A stretch of 64,000 bases of DNA from Budorcas taxicolor (GCF_023091745.1 NW_026291481.1:3472001-3536000); one strand, 5' to 3'. Shown: positions 13,001 to 25,925, counted from the first letter of the stretch. The notes: generated by a model not told the origin, from the letters alone. A program made the numbers and translations.

Positions 13001-14166
13001 TGATTTGCACCAAGGGTGTGAAGGACCCTTTCGAAGTTCCAGAGGTGAGGTGTGATCAGCCTCGAGACACCTCAGCGGAAATGGGCCTCATCTCGCCTGG
13101 AGGGGAGAACCTCCTGGATTTTCTCGAGTTGCGGCAGGTCTTCTCGAGTTACGACGGGGACCACAGGGATCCGCTCTGGTGGCCTCAGGAAAGGCCAGTC
13201 CCCATGCGAGATGCTAGGGGACCTCTCGGGATTCCTCTCCCGTCCATGCCGGGGCCTCAGTCCTTGTGTGGAGTCGGGGCCGGAACCTGAGGATTCCTCC
13301 CCAGTGTTGCCATGGATCTTGGGGTGCTTCTGAGTCTCCCCAAGGGAGTCAGGCCTCGTCTCGAGTGGGGGCATGCACGTGCGCTTTCCTCCCGAGCTGC
13401 AGCAGTAGTGTCACGCTTCCTGTCACGTGGATCAAGGGATCTGTGGCTTTCCCTCGAGGCTGTCCCTCGAGGCTTTCCCACGAGGCTTTCCCACAGGGCT
13501 GTGACAGGTGCCACCTTGGTGTGAGTCGATCCTCGGCGTGAAAGACGAGCCGGAGAAGGGAAAAGAGGTTCCTCTGGAATGGACTGAGACATCTGGGGGA
13601 CTCTTGGAATGGTGGCACGACCCTGGAGTTCCTCTCGCCGTTCCTGTTGAGAGGGCCTCCTCTTGAGATGCGACGGGAACGCCGGGAACTCTTTCCCGAC
13701 GAAGCAGGGAAAGGATCCCTCATCTTGAGCTACGAGGCGGAAACGGGGCTCCTCTGGATGTGGGCGGGACCCTCGTGATTCCTCTCGAGTGGAGACGGGT
13801 ATGTCGGGGAACTTCTTGATTTGCACCAAGGGTGTGAAGGACCCTTTCGAAGTTCCAGAGGTGAGGTGTGATCAGCCTCGAGACGCCTCAGCGGAAATGG
13901 GCCTCATCTCGCCTGGAGGGGAGAACCTCCTGGATTTTCTCGAGTTGCGGCAGGTCTTCTCGAGTTACGACGGGGACCACAGGGACCCGCTCTGGTGGCC
14001 TCAGGAAAGGCCAGTCCCCATGCGAGTTGCTAGGGGACCTCTCGGGATTCCTCTCCCGTCCATGCCGGGGCCTCAGTCCTTGTGTGGAGTCGGGGCCGGA
14101 ACCTGAGGATTCATCTCCAGTGTTGCCATGGATCTTTGGGTGCTTCTGAGTCTCCCCAGGGGAGTC
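10100..14166 (+). repeat. Five-monomer higher-order repeat, copy 1 (4,067 bp)
   Basis: A row of otherwise rare variants recurs 4,067 bp later in the same order. It comprises 'gcctcatctcgag' (10105), 'gccaggtgcc' (10251), 'acatttggggg' (10338), a 13-bp deletion (near 11037), 'catggcgggg' (11614), 'ggggacgg' (11645), 'gagtttcccc' (11700), 'tgacaggtgcc' (11869), 'gggaacaccgg' (12044), 'tgggtgtggg' (12123), 'tttcaaagtt' (12213), 'gatgcctc' (12250), 'ggggactcag' (12435) and 'catcttgagc' (13721). The period is 4,067, not 4,080, because one monomer carries the 13-bp deletion. The left limit is approximate: the first shared marker is at 10105, and the sequence before it does not match the second copy. 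Confidence 0.85.
11011..11062 (+). repeat. 13-bp deletion giving an 803-bp monomer (HOR copy 1)
   Basis: Four 13-bp units are present where the consensus has five; the 'gctttcccacgag' unit is missing. It accounts for the 803-bp spacing from 10412 to 11215 and serves as a diagnostic marker of the five-monomer HOR. Confidence 0.9.
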
Positions 14167-17100
14167 AGGCCTCATCTCGAGTGGGGGCATGCACGTGCGC
14201 TTTCCTCCCGAGCTGCAGCAGTAGTGTCACGCTTCCTGTCACGTGGATCAAGGGATCTGTGGCTTTCCCTCGAGGCTGTCCCTCGAGGCTTTCCCACGAG
14301 GCTTTCCCACAGGGCTGTGCCAGGTGCCACCTTGGTGTGAGTCGATCCTCGGCGTGAAAGACGAGCCGGTGAAGGGAAAAGAGGTTCCTCTGGAATGGAC
14401 TGAGACATTTGGGGGACTCTTGGAATGGTGGCACGACCCTGGAGTTCCTCTCGCCGTTCCTGTTGAGAGGGCCTCCTCTTGAGATGCGACGGGAACGCCG
14501 GGAACTCTTTCCCGACGAAGCAGGGAAAGGATCCCTCATCTCGAGCTACGAGGCGGAAACGGGGCTCCTCTGGATGTGGGCGGGACCCTCGTGATTCCTC
14601 TCGAGTGGAGACGGGTATGTCGGGGAACTTCTTGATTTGCACCAAGGGTGTGAAGGACCCTTTCGAAGTTCCAGAGGTGAGGTGTGATCAGCCTCGAGAC
14701 GCCTCAGCGGAAATGGGCCTCATCTCGCCTGGAGGGGAGAACCTCCTGGATTTTCTCGAGTTGCGGCAGGTCTTCTCGAGTTACGACGGGGACCACAGGG
14801 ACCCGCTCTGGTGGCCTCAGGAAAGGCCAGTCCCCATGCGAGTTGCTAGGGGACCTCTCGGGATTCCTCTCCCGTCCATGCCGGGGCCTCAGTCCTTGTG
14901 TGGAGTCGGGGCTGGAACCTGAGGATTCCTCTCCAGTGTTGCCATGGATCTTGGGGTGCTTCTGAGTCTCCCCAGGGGAGTCAGGCCTCATCTCGAGTGG
15001 GGGCATGCACGTGCGCTTTCCTCCCGAGCTGCAGCAGTAGTGTCATGCTTCCTGTCACGTGGATCAAGGGATCTGTGGCTTTCCCTCGAGGCTGTCCCTC
15101 GAGGCTTTCCCACAGGGCTGTGCCACGTGCCACCTTGGTGTGAGTCGATCCTCGGCGTGAAAGACGAGCCGGTGAAGGGAAAAGAGGTTCCTCTGGAATG
15201 GACTGAGACATTTGGGGGACTCTTGGAATGGTGGCACGACCCTGGAGTTCCTCTCGCCGTTCCTGTTGAGAGGGCCTCCTCTTGAGATGCGACGGGAAGG
15301 CCGGGAACTCTTTCCCGACGAAGCAGGGAAAGGATCCCTCATCTCGAGCTACGAGGCGGAAACGGGGCTCCTCTGGATGTGGGCGGGACCCTCGTGATTC
15401 CTCTCGAGTGGAGACGGCTAGGTCGGGGAACTTCTTGATTTGCACCAAGGGTGTGAAGGACCCTTTCGAAGTTCCAGAGGTGAGGTGTGATCAGCCTCGA
15501 GACGCCTCAGCGGAAATGGGCCTCATCTCGCCTGGAGGGGAGAACCTCCTGGATTTTCTCGAGTTGCGGCAGGTCTTCTCGAGTTAAGACGGGGACCACA
15601 GGGACCCCGCTCTGGTGGCCTCAGGAAAGGCCAGTCCCCATGCGAGTTGCTAGGGGACCTCTCGGGATTCCTCTCCCGTCCATGGCGGGGCCTCAGTCCT
15701 TGTGTGGAGTCGGGGACGGAACCTGAGGATTCCTCTCCAGTGTTGCCATGGATCTTGGGGTGCTTCTGAGTTTCCCCAGGGGAGTCAGGCCTCGTCTCGA
15801 GTGGGGGCATGCACGTGTGCCTTCCTCCCGAGCTGCAGCAGTAGTGTCACGCTTCCTGTCACGTGGATCAAGGGATCTGTGGCTTTCCCTCGAGGCTGTC
15901 CCTCGAGGCTTTCCCACGAGGCTTTCCCACAGGGCTGTGACAGGTGCCACCTTGGTGTGAGTCGATCCTCGGCGTGAAAGACGAGCCGGTGAAGGGAAAA
16001 GAGGTTCCTCTGGAATGGACTGAGACATCTTGGGGCTCTTGGAATGGTGGCACGACCCTGGAGTTCCTCTCGCCGTTCCTGTTGAGAGGGCCTCCTCTTG
16101 AGATGCGACGGGAACACCGGGAACTCTTTCCCGACGAAGCAGGGAAAGGATCCCTCATCTTGAGCTACGAGGCAGAAACGCGGCTCCTATGGGTGTGGGC
16201 GGGACCCGCGTGATTCCTCTCGAGTGGAGACGGCTAGGTCGGGGAACTTCTTGATTTGCACCAAGGGTGTGAAGGACCCTTTCAAAGTTCCAGAGGTGAG
16301 GTGTAATCAGCCTCGAGATGCCTCAGCGGAAATGGGCCTCATCTCGCCTGGAGGGGAGAACCTCCTGGATTTTCTCGAGTTGCGGCAGGTCTTCTCGAGT
16401 TACGACGGGGACCACAGGGACCCGCTCTGGTGGCCTCAGGAAAGGCCAGTCCCCATGCGAGTTGCTAGGGGACCTCTCGGGATTCCTCTCCCGTCCATGC
16501 CGGGGACTCAGTCCTTGTGTGGAGTCGGGGCCGGAACCTGAGGATTCCTCTCCAGTGTTGCCATGGATCTTGGGGTGCTTCTGAGTCTCCCCAGGGGAGT
16601 CAGGCCTCATCTCGAGGTGGGGCATGCACGTGCGCTTTCCTCCCGAGCTGCAGCAGTAGTGTCACGCTTCCTGTCACGTGGATCAAGGGATCTGTGGCTT
16701 TCCCTCGAGGCTGTCCCTCGAGGCTTTCACACGAGGCTTTCCCACAGGGCTGTGCCACGTGCCACCTTGGTGTGAGTCGATCCTCGGCGTGAAAGACGAG
16801 CCGGTGAAGGGAAAAGAGGTTCCTCTGGAATGGACTGAGACATCTGGGGGACTCTTGGAATGGTGGCACGACCCTGGAGTTCCTCTCGCCGTTCCTGTTG
16901 AGAGGGCCTCCTCTTGAGATGCGACGGGAACGCCGGGAACTCTTTCCCGACGAAGCAGGGAAAGGATCCCTCATCTCGAGCTACGAGGCGGAAACGGGGC
17001 TCCTCTGGATGTAGGCGGGACCCTCGTGATTCCTCTCGAGTGGAGACGGGTATGTCGGGGAACTTCTTGATTTGCACCAAGGGTGTGAAGGACCCTTTCG

Positions 17101-18233
17101 AAGTTCCAGAGGTGAGGTGTGATCAGCCTCGAGACGCCTCAGCGGAAATGGGCCTCATCTCGCCTGGAGGGGAGAACCTCCTGGATTTTCTCGAGTTGCG
17201 GCAGGTCTTCTCGAGTTACGACGGGGATCACAGGGACCCGCTCTGGTGGCCTCAGGAAAGGCCAGTCCCCATGCGAGTTGCTAGGGGACCTCTCGGGATT
17301 CCTCTCCCGTCCATGCCGGGGCCTCAGTCCTTGTGTGGAGTCGGGGCCGGAACCTGAGGATTCCTCTCCAGTGTTGCCATGGATCTTGGGGTGCTTCTGA
17401 GTCTCCCCAGGGGAGTCAGGCCTCGTCTCGAGTGGGGGCATGCACGTGCGCTTTCCTCCCGAGCTGCAGCAGTAGTGTCACGCTTCCTGTCACGTGGATC
17501 AAGGGATCTGTGGCTTTCCCTCGAGGCTGTCCCTCGAGGCTTTCCCACGAGGCTTTCCCACAGGGCTGTGACAGGTGCCACCTTGGTGTGAGTCGATCCT
17601 CGGCGTGAAAGACGAGCCGGTGAAGGGAAAAGAGGTTCCTCTGGAATGGACTGAGACATCTGGGGGACTCTTGGAATGGTGGCACGACCCTGGAGTTCCT
17701 CTCGCCGTTCCTGTTGAGAGGGCCTCCTCTTGAGATGCGACGGGAACGCCGGGAACTCTTTCCCGACGAAGCAGGGAAAGGATCCCTCATCTTGAGCTAC
17801 GAGGCGGAAACGGGGCTCCTCTGGATGTGGGCGGGACCCTCGTGATTCCTCTCGAGTGGAGACGGGTATGTCGGGGAACTTCTTGATTTGCACCAAGGGT
17901 GTGAAGGACCCTTTCGAAGTTCCAGAGGTGAGGTGTGATCAGCCTCGAAAAGCCTCAGCGGAAATGGGCCTCATCTCGCCTGGAGGGGAGAACCTCCTGG
18001 ATTTTCTCGAGTTGCGGCAGGTCTTCTCGAGTTACAACGGGGACCACAGGGACCCGCTCTGGTGGCCTCAGGAAAGGCCAGTCCCCATGCGAGTTGCTAG
18101 GGGACCACTCGGGATTCCTCTCCCGTCCATGCCGGGGCCTCAGTCCTTGTGTGGAGTCGGGGCCGGAACCTGAGGATTCCTCTCCAGTGTTGCCATGGAT
18201 CTTGGGGTGCTTCTGAGTCTCCCCAGGGGAGTC
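14167..18233 (+). repeat. Five-monomer higher-order repeat, copy 2 (4,067 bp)
   Basis: This copy repeats the variant series of copy 1 at a constant 4,067-bp offset, including the 13-bp deletion at 15104, 'catggcgggg' at 15681, 'ggggacgg' at 15712 and 'catcttgagc' at 17788. It has private changes of its own: 'gagttaagac' (15583), an extra c at about 15605, 'catcttggggctc' (16026), 'gtgtgccttcc' (15816) and 'gatgtaggcgg' (17009). The +137/+140 haplotype also differs from copy 1 in two of the five monomers (13663 against 9596, and 14479 against 10412), so conversion has acted since the duplication. Confidence 0.85.
15078..15129 (+). repeat. 13-bp deletion giving an 803-bp monomer (HOR copy 2)
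   Basis: This is the same unit loss as at 11011-11062, exactly 4,067 bp later (spacing 14479 to 15282 is 803 bp). One shared event followed by duplication is far more likely than two independent losses, given the accompanying shared substitutions. Confidence 0.9.
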
Positions 18234-18700
18234 AGGCCTCATCTCGAGTGGGGGCATGCACGTGCGCTTTCCTCCCGAGCTGCAGCAGTAGTGTCACGCT
18301 TCCTGTCACGTGGATCAAGGGATCTGTGGCTTTCCCTCGAGGCTGTCCCTCGAGGCTTTCCCACGAGGCTTTCCCACAGGGCTGTGCCAGGTGCCACCTT
18401 GGTGTGAGTCGATCCTCGGCGTGAAAGACGAGCCGGTGAAGGGAAAAGAGTTTCCTCTGGAATGGACTGAGACATTTGGGGGACTCTTGGAATGGTGGCA
18501 CGACCCTGGAGTTCCTCTCGCCGTTCCTGTTGAGAGGGCCTCCTCTTGAGATGCGACGGGAACGCCGGGAACTCTTTCCCGACGAAGCAGGGAAAGGATC
18601 CCTCATCTCGAGCTACGAGGCGGAAACGGGGCTCCTCTGGATGTGGGCGGGACCCTCGTGATTCCTCTCGAGTGGAGACGGGTATGTCGGGGAACTTCTT
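18234..18700 (+). repeat. Partial third copy of the five-monomer HOR
   Basis: The copy continues with 'gcctcatctcgag' (18236), 'gccaggtgcc' (18386) and 'acatttggggg' (18473) at the 4,067-bp offset, then stops. The expected 'gcctcatctcgag' near 19055 and the 13-bp deletion near 19171 are absent. The right edge therefore lies between about 18480 and 19050; 18700 is a midpoint estimate. Confidence 0.7.
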
Positions 18701-21700
18701 GATTTGCACCAAGGGTGTGAAGGACCCTTTCGAAGTTCCAGAGGTGAGGTGTGATCAGCCTCGAGACGCCTCAGTGGAAATGGGCCTCATCTCGCCTGGA
18801 GGGGAGAACCTCCTGGATTTTCTCGAGTTGCGGCAGGTCTTCTCGAGTTACGACGGGGACCACAGGAACCCGCTCTGGTGGCCTCAGGAAAGGCCAGTCC
18901 CCATGCGAGTTGCTAGGGGACCTCTCGGGATTCCTCTCCCGTCCATGCCGGGGCCTCAGTCCTTGTGTGGAGTCGGGGCCGGAACCTGAGGATTCCTCTC
19001 CAGTGTTGCCATGGATCTTGGGGTGCTTCTGAGTCTCCCCAGGGGAGTCAGGCCTCGTCTCGAGTGGGGGCATGCACGTGCGCTTTCCTCCCGAGCTGCA
19101 GCAGTAGTGTCACGCTTCCTGTCACGTGGATCAAGGGATCTGTGGCTTTCCCTCGAGGCTGTCCCTCGAGGCTTTCCCACGAGGCTTTCCCACAGGGCTG
19201 TGCCACGTGCCACCTTGGTGTGAGTCGATCCTCGGCGTGAAAGACGAGCCGGTGAAGGGAAAAGAGGTTCCTCTGGAATGGACTGAGACATCTGGGGGAC
19301 TCTTGGAATGGTGGCACGACCCTGGAGTTCCTCTCGCCGTTCCTGTTGAGAGGGCCTCCTCTTGAGATGCGACGGGAACGCCGGGAACTCTTTCCCGACG
19401 AAGCAGGGAAAGGATCCCTCATCTCGAGCTACGAGGCGGAAACGGGGCTCCTCTGGATGTGGGCGGGACCCTCGTGATTCCTCTCGAGTGGAGACGGCTA
19501 GGTCGGGGAACTTCTTGATTTGCACCAAGGGTGTGAAGGACCCTTTCGAAGTTCCAGAGGTGAGGTGTGATCAGACTCGAGACGCCTCAGCGGAAATGGG
19601 CCTCATCTCGCCTGGAGGGGAGAACCTCCTGGATTTTCTCGAGTTGCGGCAGGTCTTCTCGAGTTACGACGGGGACCTCAGGGACCCGCTCTGGTGGCCT
19701 CAGGAAAGGCCAGTCCCCATGCGAGTTGCTAGGGGACCTCTCGGGATTCCTCTCCCGTCCATGCCGGGGCCTCAGTCCTTGTGTGGAGTCGGAGCCGGAA
19801 CCTGAGGATTCCTCTCCAGTGTTGCCATGGATCTTGGGGTGCTTCTGAGTCTCCCCTGGGGAGTCAGGCCTCGTCTCGAGTGGGGGCATGCACGTGCGCT
19901 TTCCTCCCGAGCTGCAGCAGTAGTGTCACGCTTCCTGTCACGTGGATCAAGGGATCTGTGGCTTTCCCTCGAGGCTGTCCCTCGAGGCTTTCCCACGAGG
20001 CTTTCCCACAGGGCTGTGCCACGTGCCACCTTGCTGTGAGTCGATCCTCGGCGTGAAAGACGAGCCGGTGAAGGGAAAAGAGGTTCCTCTGGAATGGACT
20101 GAGACATCTGGGGGACTCTTGGAATGGTGGCACGACCCTGGAGTTCCTCTCGCCGTTCCTGTTGAGAGGGCCTCCTCTTGAGATGCGACGGGAACGCCGG
20201 GAACTCTTTCCCGACGAAGCAGGGAAAGGATCCCTCATCTCGAGCTACGAGGGGGAAACGGGGCTCCTCTGGATGTGGGCGGGACCCTCGTGATTCCTCT
20301 CGAGTGGAGACGGCTAGGTCGGGGAACTTCTTGATTTGCACCAAGGGTGTGAAGGAGCCTTTCGAAGTTCCAGAGGTGAGGTGTGATCAGCCTCGAGACG
20401 CCTCAGCGGAAATGGGCCTCATCTCGCCTGGAGGGGAGAACCTCCTGGATTTTCTCGAGTTGCGGCAGGTCTTCTCGAGTTACGACGGGGACCTCAGGGA
20501 CCCGCTCTGGTGGCCTCAGGAAAGGCCAGTCCCCATGCGAGTTGCTTGGGGACCTCTCGGGTTTCCTCTCCCGTCCATGCCGGGGCCTCAGTCCTTGTAT
20601 GGAGTCGGGGCCGGAACCTGAGGATTCCTCTCCAGTGTTGCCATGGATCTTGGGGTGCTTCTGAGTCTCCCCAGGGGAGTCAGGCCTCGTCTCGAGTGGG
20701 GGCATGCACGTGCGCTTTCCTCCCGAGCTGCAGCAGTAGTGTCACGCTTCCTGTCACGTGGATCAAGGGATCTGTGGCTTTCCCTCGAGGCTGTCCCTCG
20801 AGGCTTTCCCACGAGGCTTTCCCACAGGGCTGTGCCACGTGCCACCTTGGTGTGAGTCGATCCTCGGCGTGAAAGACGAGCCGGTGAAGGGAAAAGAGGT
20901 TCCTCTGGAATGGACTGAGACATCTGGGGGACTCTTGGAATGGTGGCACGACCCTGGAGTTCCTCTCGCCGTTCCTGTTGAGAGGGCCTCCTCTTGAGAT
21001 GCGACGGGAACGCCGGGAACTCTTTCCCGACGAAGCAGGGAAAGGATCCCTCATCTCGAGCTACGAGGCGGAAACGGGGCTCCTCTGGATGTGGGCGGGA
21101 CCCTCGTGATTCCTCTCGAGTGGAGACAGCTAGGTCGGGGAACTTCTTGATTTGCACCAAGGGTGTGAAGGACCCTTTCGAAGTTCCAGAGGTGAGGTGT
21201 GATCAGCCTTGAGACGCCTCAGCGGAAATGGGCCTCATCTCGCCTGGAGGGGAGAACCTCCTGGATTTTCTCGAGTTGCGGCAGGTCTTCTCGAGTTACG
21301 ACGGGGACCTCAGGGACCCGCTCTGGTGGCCTCAGGAAAGGCCAGTCCCCATGCGAGTTGCTAGGGGACCTCTCGGGATTCCTCTCCCGTCCATGCCGGG
21401 GCCTCAGTCCTTGTGTGGAGTCGGAGCCGGAACCTGAGGATTCCTCTCCAGTGTTGCCATGGATCTTGGGGTGCTTCTGAGTCTCCCCTGGGGAGTCAGG
21501 CCTCGTCTCGAGTGGGGGCATGCACGTGCGCTTTCCTCCCGAGCTGCAGCAGTAGTGTCACGCTTCCTGTCACGTGGATCAAGGGATCTGTGGCTTTCCC
21601 TCGAGGCTGTCCCTCGAGGCTTTCCCACGAGGCTTTCCCACAGGGCTGTGCCACGTGCCACCTTGGTGTGAGTCGATCCTCGGCGTGAAAGACGAGCCGG

Positions 21701-24257
21701 TGAAGGGAAAAGAGGTTCCTCTGGAATGGACTGAGACATCTGGGGGACTCTTGGAATGGTGGCACGACCCTGGAGTTCCTCTCGCCGTTCCTGTTGAGAG
21801 GGCCTCCTCTTGAGATGCGACGGGAACGCCGGGAACTCTTTCCCGACGAAGCAGGGAAAGGATCCCTCATCTCGAGCTACGAGGCGGAAACGGGGCTCCT
21901 CTGGATGTGGGCGGGACCCTCGTGATTCCTCTCGAGTGGAGACGGCTAGGTCGGGGAACTTCTTGATTTGCACCAAGGGTGTGAAGGACCCTTTCGAAGT
22001 TCCAGAGGTGAGGTGTGATCAGCCTCGAGACGCCTCATCGGAAATGGTCCTCATCTCGCCTGGAGGGGAGAACCTCCTGGATTTTCTCGAGTTGCGGCAG
22101 GTCTTCTCGAGTTACGACGGGGACCTCAGGGACCCGCTCTGGTGGCCTCAGAAAAGGCCAGTCCCCATGCGAGTTGCTAGGGGACCTCTCGGGATTCCTC
22201 TCCCGTCCATGCCGGGGCCTCAGTCCTTGTGTGGAGTCGGGGCCGGAACCTGAGGATTCCTCTCCAGTGTTGCCATGGATCTTGGGGTGCTTCTGAGTCT
22301 CCCCAGGGGAGTCAGGCCTCGTCTCGAGTGGGGGCATGCACGTGCGCTTTCCTCCCGAGCTGCAGCAGTAGTGTCACGCTTCCTGTCACGTGGATCAAGG
22401 GATCTGTGGCTTTCCCTCGAGGCTGTCCCTCGAGGCTTTCCCACGAGGCTTTCCCACAGGGCTCTGCCACGTGCCACCTTGCTGTGAGTCGATCCTCGGC
22501 GTGAAAGACGAGCCGGTGAAGGGAAAAGAGGTTCCTCTGGAATGGACTGAGACATCTGGGGGACTCTTGGAATGGTGGCACGACCCTGGAGTTCCTCTCG
22601 CCGTTCCTGTTGAGAGGGCCTCCTCTTGAGATGCGACGGGAACGCCGGGAACTCTTTCCCGACGAAGCAGGGAAAGGATCCCTCATCTCGAGCTACGAGG
22701 CGGAAACGGGGCTCCTCTGGATGTGGGCGGGACCCTCGTGATTCCTCTCGAGTGGAGACGGCTAGGTCGGGGAACTTCTTGATTTGCACCAAGGGTGTGA
22801 AGGACCCTTTCGAAGTTCCAGAGGTGAGGTGTGATCAGCCTCGAGACGCCTCAGCGGAAATGGGCCTCATCTCGCCTGGAGGGGAGAACCTCCTGGATTT
22901 TCTCGAGTTGCGGCAGGTCTTCTCGAGTTACGACGGGGACCTCAGGGACCCGCTCTGGTGGCCTCAGGAAAGGCCAGTCCCCATGCGAGTTGCTAGGGGA
23001 CCTCTCGGGATTCCACTCCCGTCCATGCCGGGGCCTCAGTCCTTGTGTGGAGTCGGGGCCGGAACCTGAGGATTCCTCTCCAGTGTTGCCATGGATCTTG
23101 GGGTGCTTCTGAGTCTCCCCAGGGGAGTCAGGCCTCGTCTCGAGTGGGGGCATGCACGTGCGCTTTCCTCCCGAGCTGCAGCAGTAGTGTCACGCTTCCT
23201 GTCACGTGGATCAAGGGATCTGTGGCTTTCCCTCGAGGCTGTCCCTCGAGGCTTTCCCACGAGGCTTTCCCACAGGGCTGTGCCAGGTGCCACCTTGGTG
23301 TGAGTCGATCCTCGGCGTGAAAGACGAGCCGGTAAAGGGAAAAGAGGTTCCTCTGGAATGGACTGAGACATCTGGGGGACTCTTGGAATGGTGGCACGAC
23401 CCTGGAGTTCCTCTCGCCGTTCCTGTTGAGAGGGCCTCCTCTTGAGATGAGATGGGAACGCCGGGAACTCTTTCCCGACGAAGCAGGGAAAGGATCCCTC
23501 ATCTCGAGCTACGAGGCGGAAACGGGGCTCCTCTGGATGTGGGCGGGACCCTCGTGATTCCTCTCGAGTGGAGACGGCTAGGTCGGGGAACTTCTTGTTT
23601 TGCACCAAGGGTGTGAAGGACCCTTTCGAAGTTCCAGAGGTGAGGTGTGATCAGCCTCGAGACGCCTCAGCGGAAATGGGCCTCATCTCGCCTGGAGGGG
23701 AGAACCTCCTGGATTTTCTCCAGTTGCGGCAGGTCTTCTCGAGTTACGATGGGGACCTCAGGGACCCGCTCTGGTGGCCTCAGAAAAGGCCAGTCCCCAT
23801 GCGAGTTGCTAGGGGACCTCTCGGGATTCCACTCCCGTCCATGCCGGGGCCTCAGTCCTTGTGTGGAGTCGGGGCCGGAACCTGAGGATTCCTCTCCAGT
23901 GTTGCCATGGATCTTGGGGTGCTTCTGAGTCTCCCCAGGGGAGTCAGGCCTCGTCTCGAGTGGGGGCATGCACGTGCGCTTTCCTCCCGAGCTGCAGCAG
24001 TAGTGTCACGCTTCCTGTCACGTGGATCAAGGGATCTGTGGCTTTCCCTCGAGGCTGTCCCTCGAGGCTTTCCCACGAGGCTTTCCCACAGGGCTGTGCC
24101 ACGTGCCACCTTGGTGTGAGTCGATCCTCGGCGTGAAAGACGAGCCGGTGAAGGGAAAAGAGGTTCCTCTGGAATGGACTGAGACATCTGGGGGACTCTT
24201 GGAATGGTGGCACGACCCTGGAGTTCCTCTCGCCGTTCCTGTTGAGAGGGCCTCCTC
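18700..24257 (+). repeat. Transition domain of satellite monomers
   Basis: Monomers here mostly carry 'ggctagg' at +137. From 19678 onward they have T at +317, whereas every monomer from 9596 to 18546 has A. Short-range sharing is visible. 'gtcggagccgg' (19789 and 21421) and 'tcccctgggg' (19853 and 21485) recur two monomers apart, and 'accttgctgtgag' (20029 and 22477) recurs three monomers apart. No single HOR length fits the whole stretch. The last monomer (23442) is the first example of the five-variant cassette seen again after 43 kb. Confidence 0.75.
23442..24257 (+). repeat. Variant 'cassette' monomer, first occurrence
   Basis: Five linked variants mark this monomer: 'gatgagatggga' at its start (23447), T at +157 ('cttgttttg', 23593), C at +280 ('ctccagttgcgg', 23718), 'cagaaaagg' (23782) and A at +390 ('ccactcccg', 23829). 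The same set recurs at 43023, 46287 and 48735. Between this copy and the one at 43023 lie 24 monomers. Confidence 0.8.
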
Positions 24258-25909
24258 TTGAGATGCGACGGGAACGCCGGGAACTCTTTCCCGACGAAGC
24301 AGGGAAAGGATCCCTCATCTCGAGCTACGAGGCGGAAACGGGGCTCCTCTGGATGTGGGCGGGACCCTCGTGATTCCTCTCGAGTGGAGACGGGTATGTC
24401 GGGGAACTTCTTGATTTGCACCAAGGGTGTGAAGGACCCTTTCGAAGTTCCAGAGGTGAGGTGTGATCAGCCTCGAGACGCCTCAGCGGAAATGGGCCTC
24501 ATCTCGCCTGGAGGGGAGAACCTCCTGGATTTTCTCGAGTTGCGGCAGGTCTTCTCGAGTTACGACGGGGACCTCAGGGACCCGCTCTGGTGGCCTCAGG
24601 AAAGGCCAGTCCCCATGCGAGTTGCTAGGGGACCTCTCGGGATTCCTCTCCCGTCCATGCCGGGGCCTCAGTCCTTGTGTGGAGTCGGGGCCGGAACCTG
24701 AGGATTCCTCTCCAGTGTTGCCATGGATCTTGGGGTGCTTCTGAGTCTCCCCAGGGGAGTCAGGCCTCGTCTCGAGTGGGGGCATGCACGTGCGCTTTCC
24801 TCCCGAGCTGCAGCAGTAGTGTCACGCTTCCTGTCACGTGGATCAAGGGATCTGTGGCTTTCCCTCGAGGCTGTCCCTCGAGGCTTTCCCACGAGGCTTT
24901 CCCACAGGGCTGTGCCACGTGCCACCTTGGTGTGAGTCGATCCTCGGCGTGAAAGACGTGCCGGTGAAGGGAAAAGAGGTTCCTCTGGAATGGACTGAGA
25001 CATCTGGGGGACTCTTGGAATGGTGGCACGACCCTGGAGTTCCTCTCGCCGTTCCTGTTGAGAGGGCCTCCTCTTGAGATGCGACGGGAACGCCGGGAAC
25101 TCTTTCCCGACGAAGCAGGGAAAGGATCCCTCATCTCGAGCTACGAGGCGGAAACGGGGCTCCTCTGGATGTGGGCGGGACCCTCGTGATTCCTCTCGAG
25201 TGGAGACGGCTAGGTCGGGGAACTTCTTGATTTGCACCAAGGGTGTGAAGGACCCTTTCGAAGTTCCAGAGGTGAGGTGTGATCAGCCTCGAGACGCCTC
25301 AGCGGAAATGGGCCTCATCTCGCCTGGAGGGGAGAACCTCCTGGATTTTCTCGAGTTGCGGCAGGTCTTCTCGAGTTACGACGGGGACCTCAGGGACCCG
25401 CTCTGGTGGCCTCAGGAAAGGCCAGTCCCCATGCGAGTTGCTAGGGGACCTCTCGGGATTCCTCTGCCGTCCATGCCGGGGCCTCAGTCCTTGTGTGGAG
25501 TCGGGGCCGGAACCTGAGGATTCCTCTCCAGTGTTGCCATGGATCTTGGGGTGCTTCTGAGTCTCCCCAGGGGAGTCAGGCCTCGTCTCGAGTGGGGGCA
25601 TGCACGTGCGCTTTCCTCCCGAGCTGCAGCAGTAGTGTCACGCTTCCTGTCACGTGGATCAAGGGATCTGTGGCTTTCCCTCGAGGCTGTCCCTCGAGGC
25701 TTTCCCACGAGGCTTTCCCACAGGGCTGTGCCACGTGCCACCTTGGTGTGAGTCGATCCTCGGCGTGAAAGACGAGCCGGTGAAGGGAAAAGAGGTTCCT
25801 CTGGAATGGACTGAGACATCTGGGGGACTCTTGGAATGGTGGCACGACCCTGGAGTTCCTCTCGCCGTTCCTGTTGAGAGGGCCTCCTCTTGAGATGCGA
25901 CGGGAACGC

Positions 25910-25925
25910 CGGGAACTCTTTCCCG
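25910..25925. other. Inverted repeat (6-bp stem, 4-base loop)
   Basis: The sequence cgggaa-ctct-ttcccg is a perfect six-pair stem with a four-base loop. It recurs in all but a few monomers. Dyad symmetry is a reported feature of many centromeric satellites lacking CENP-B boxes; a function here is only inference. Confidence 0.5.
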
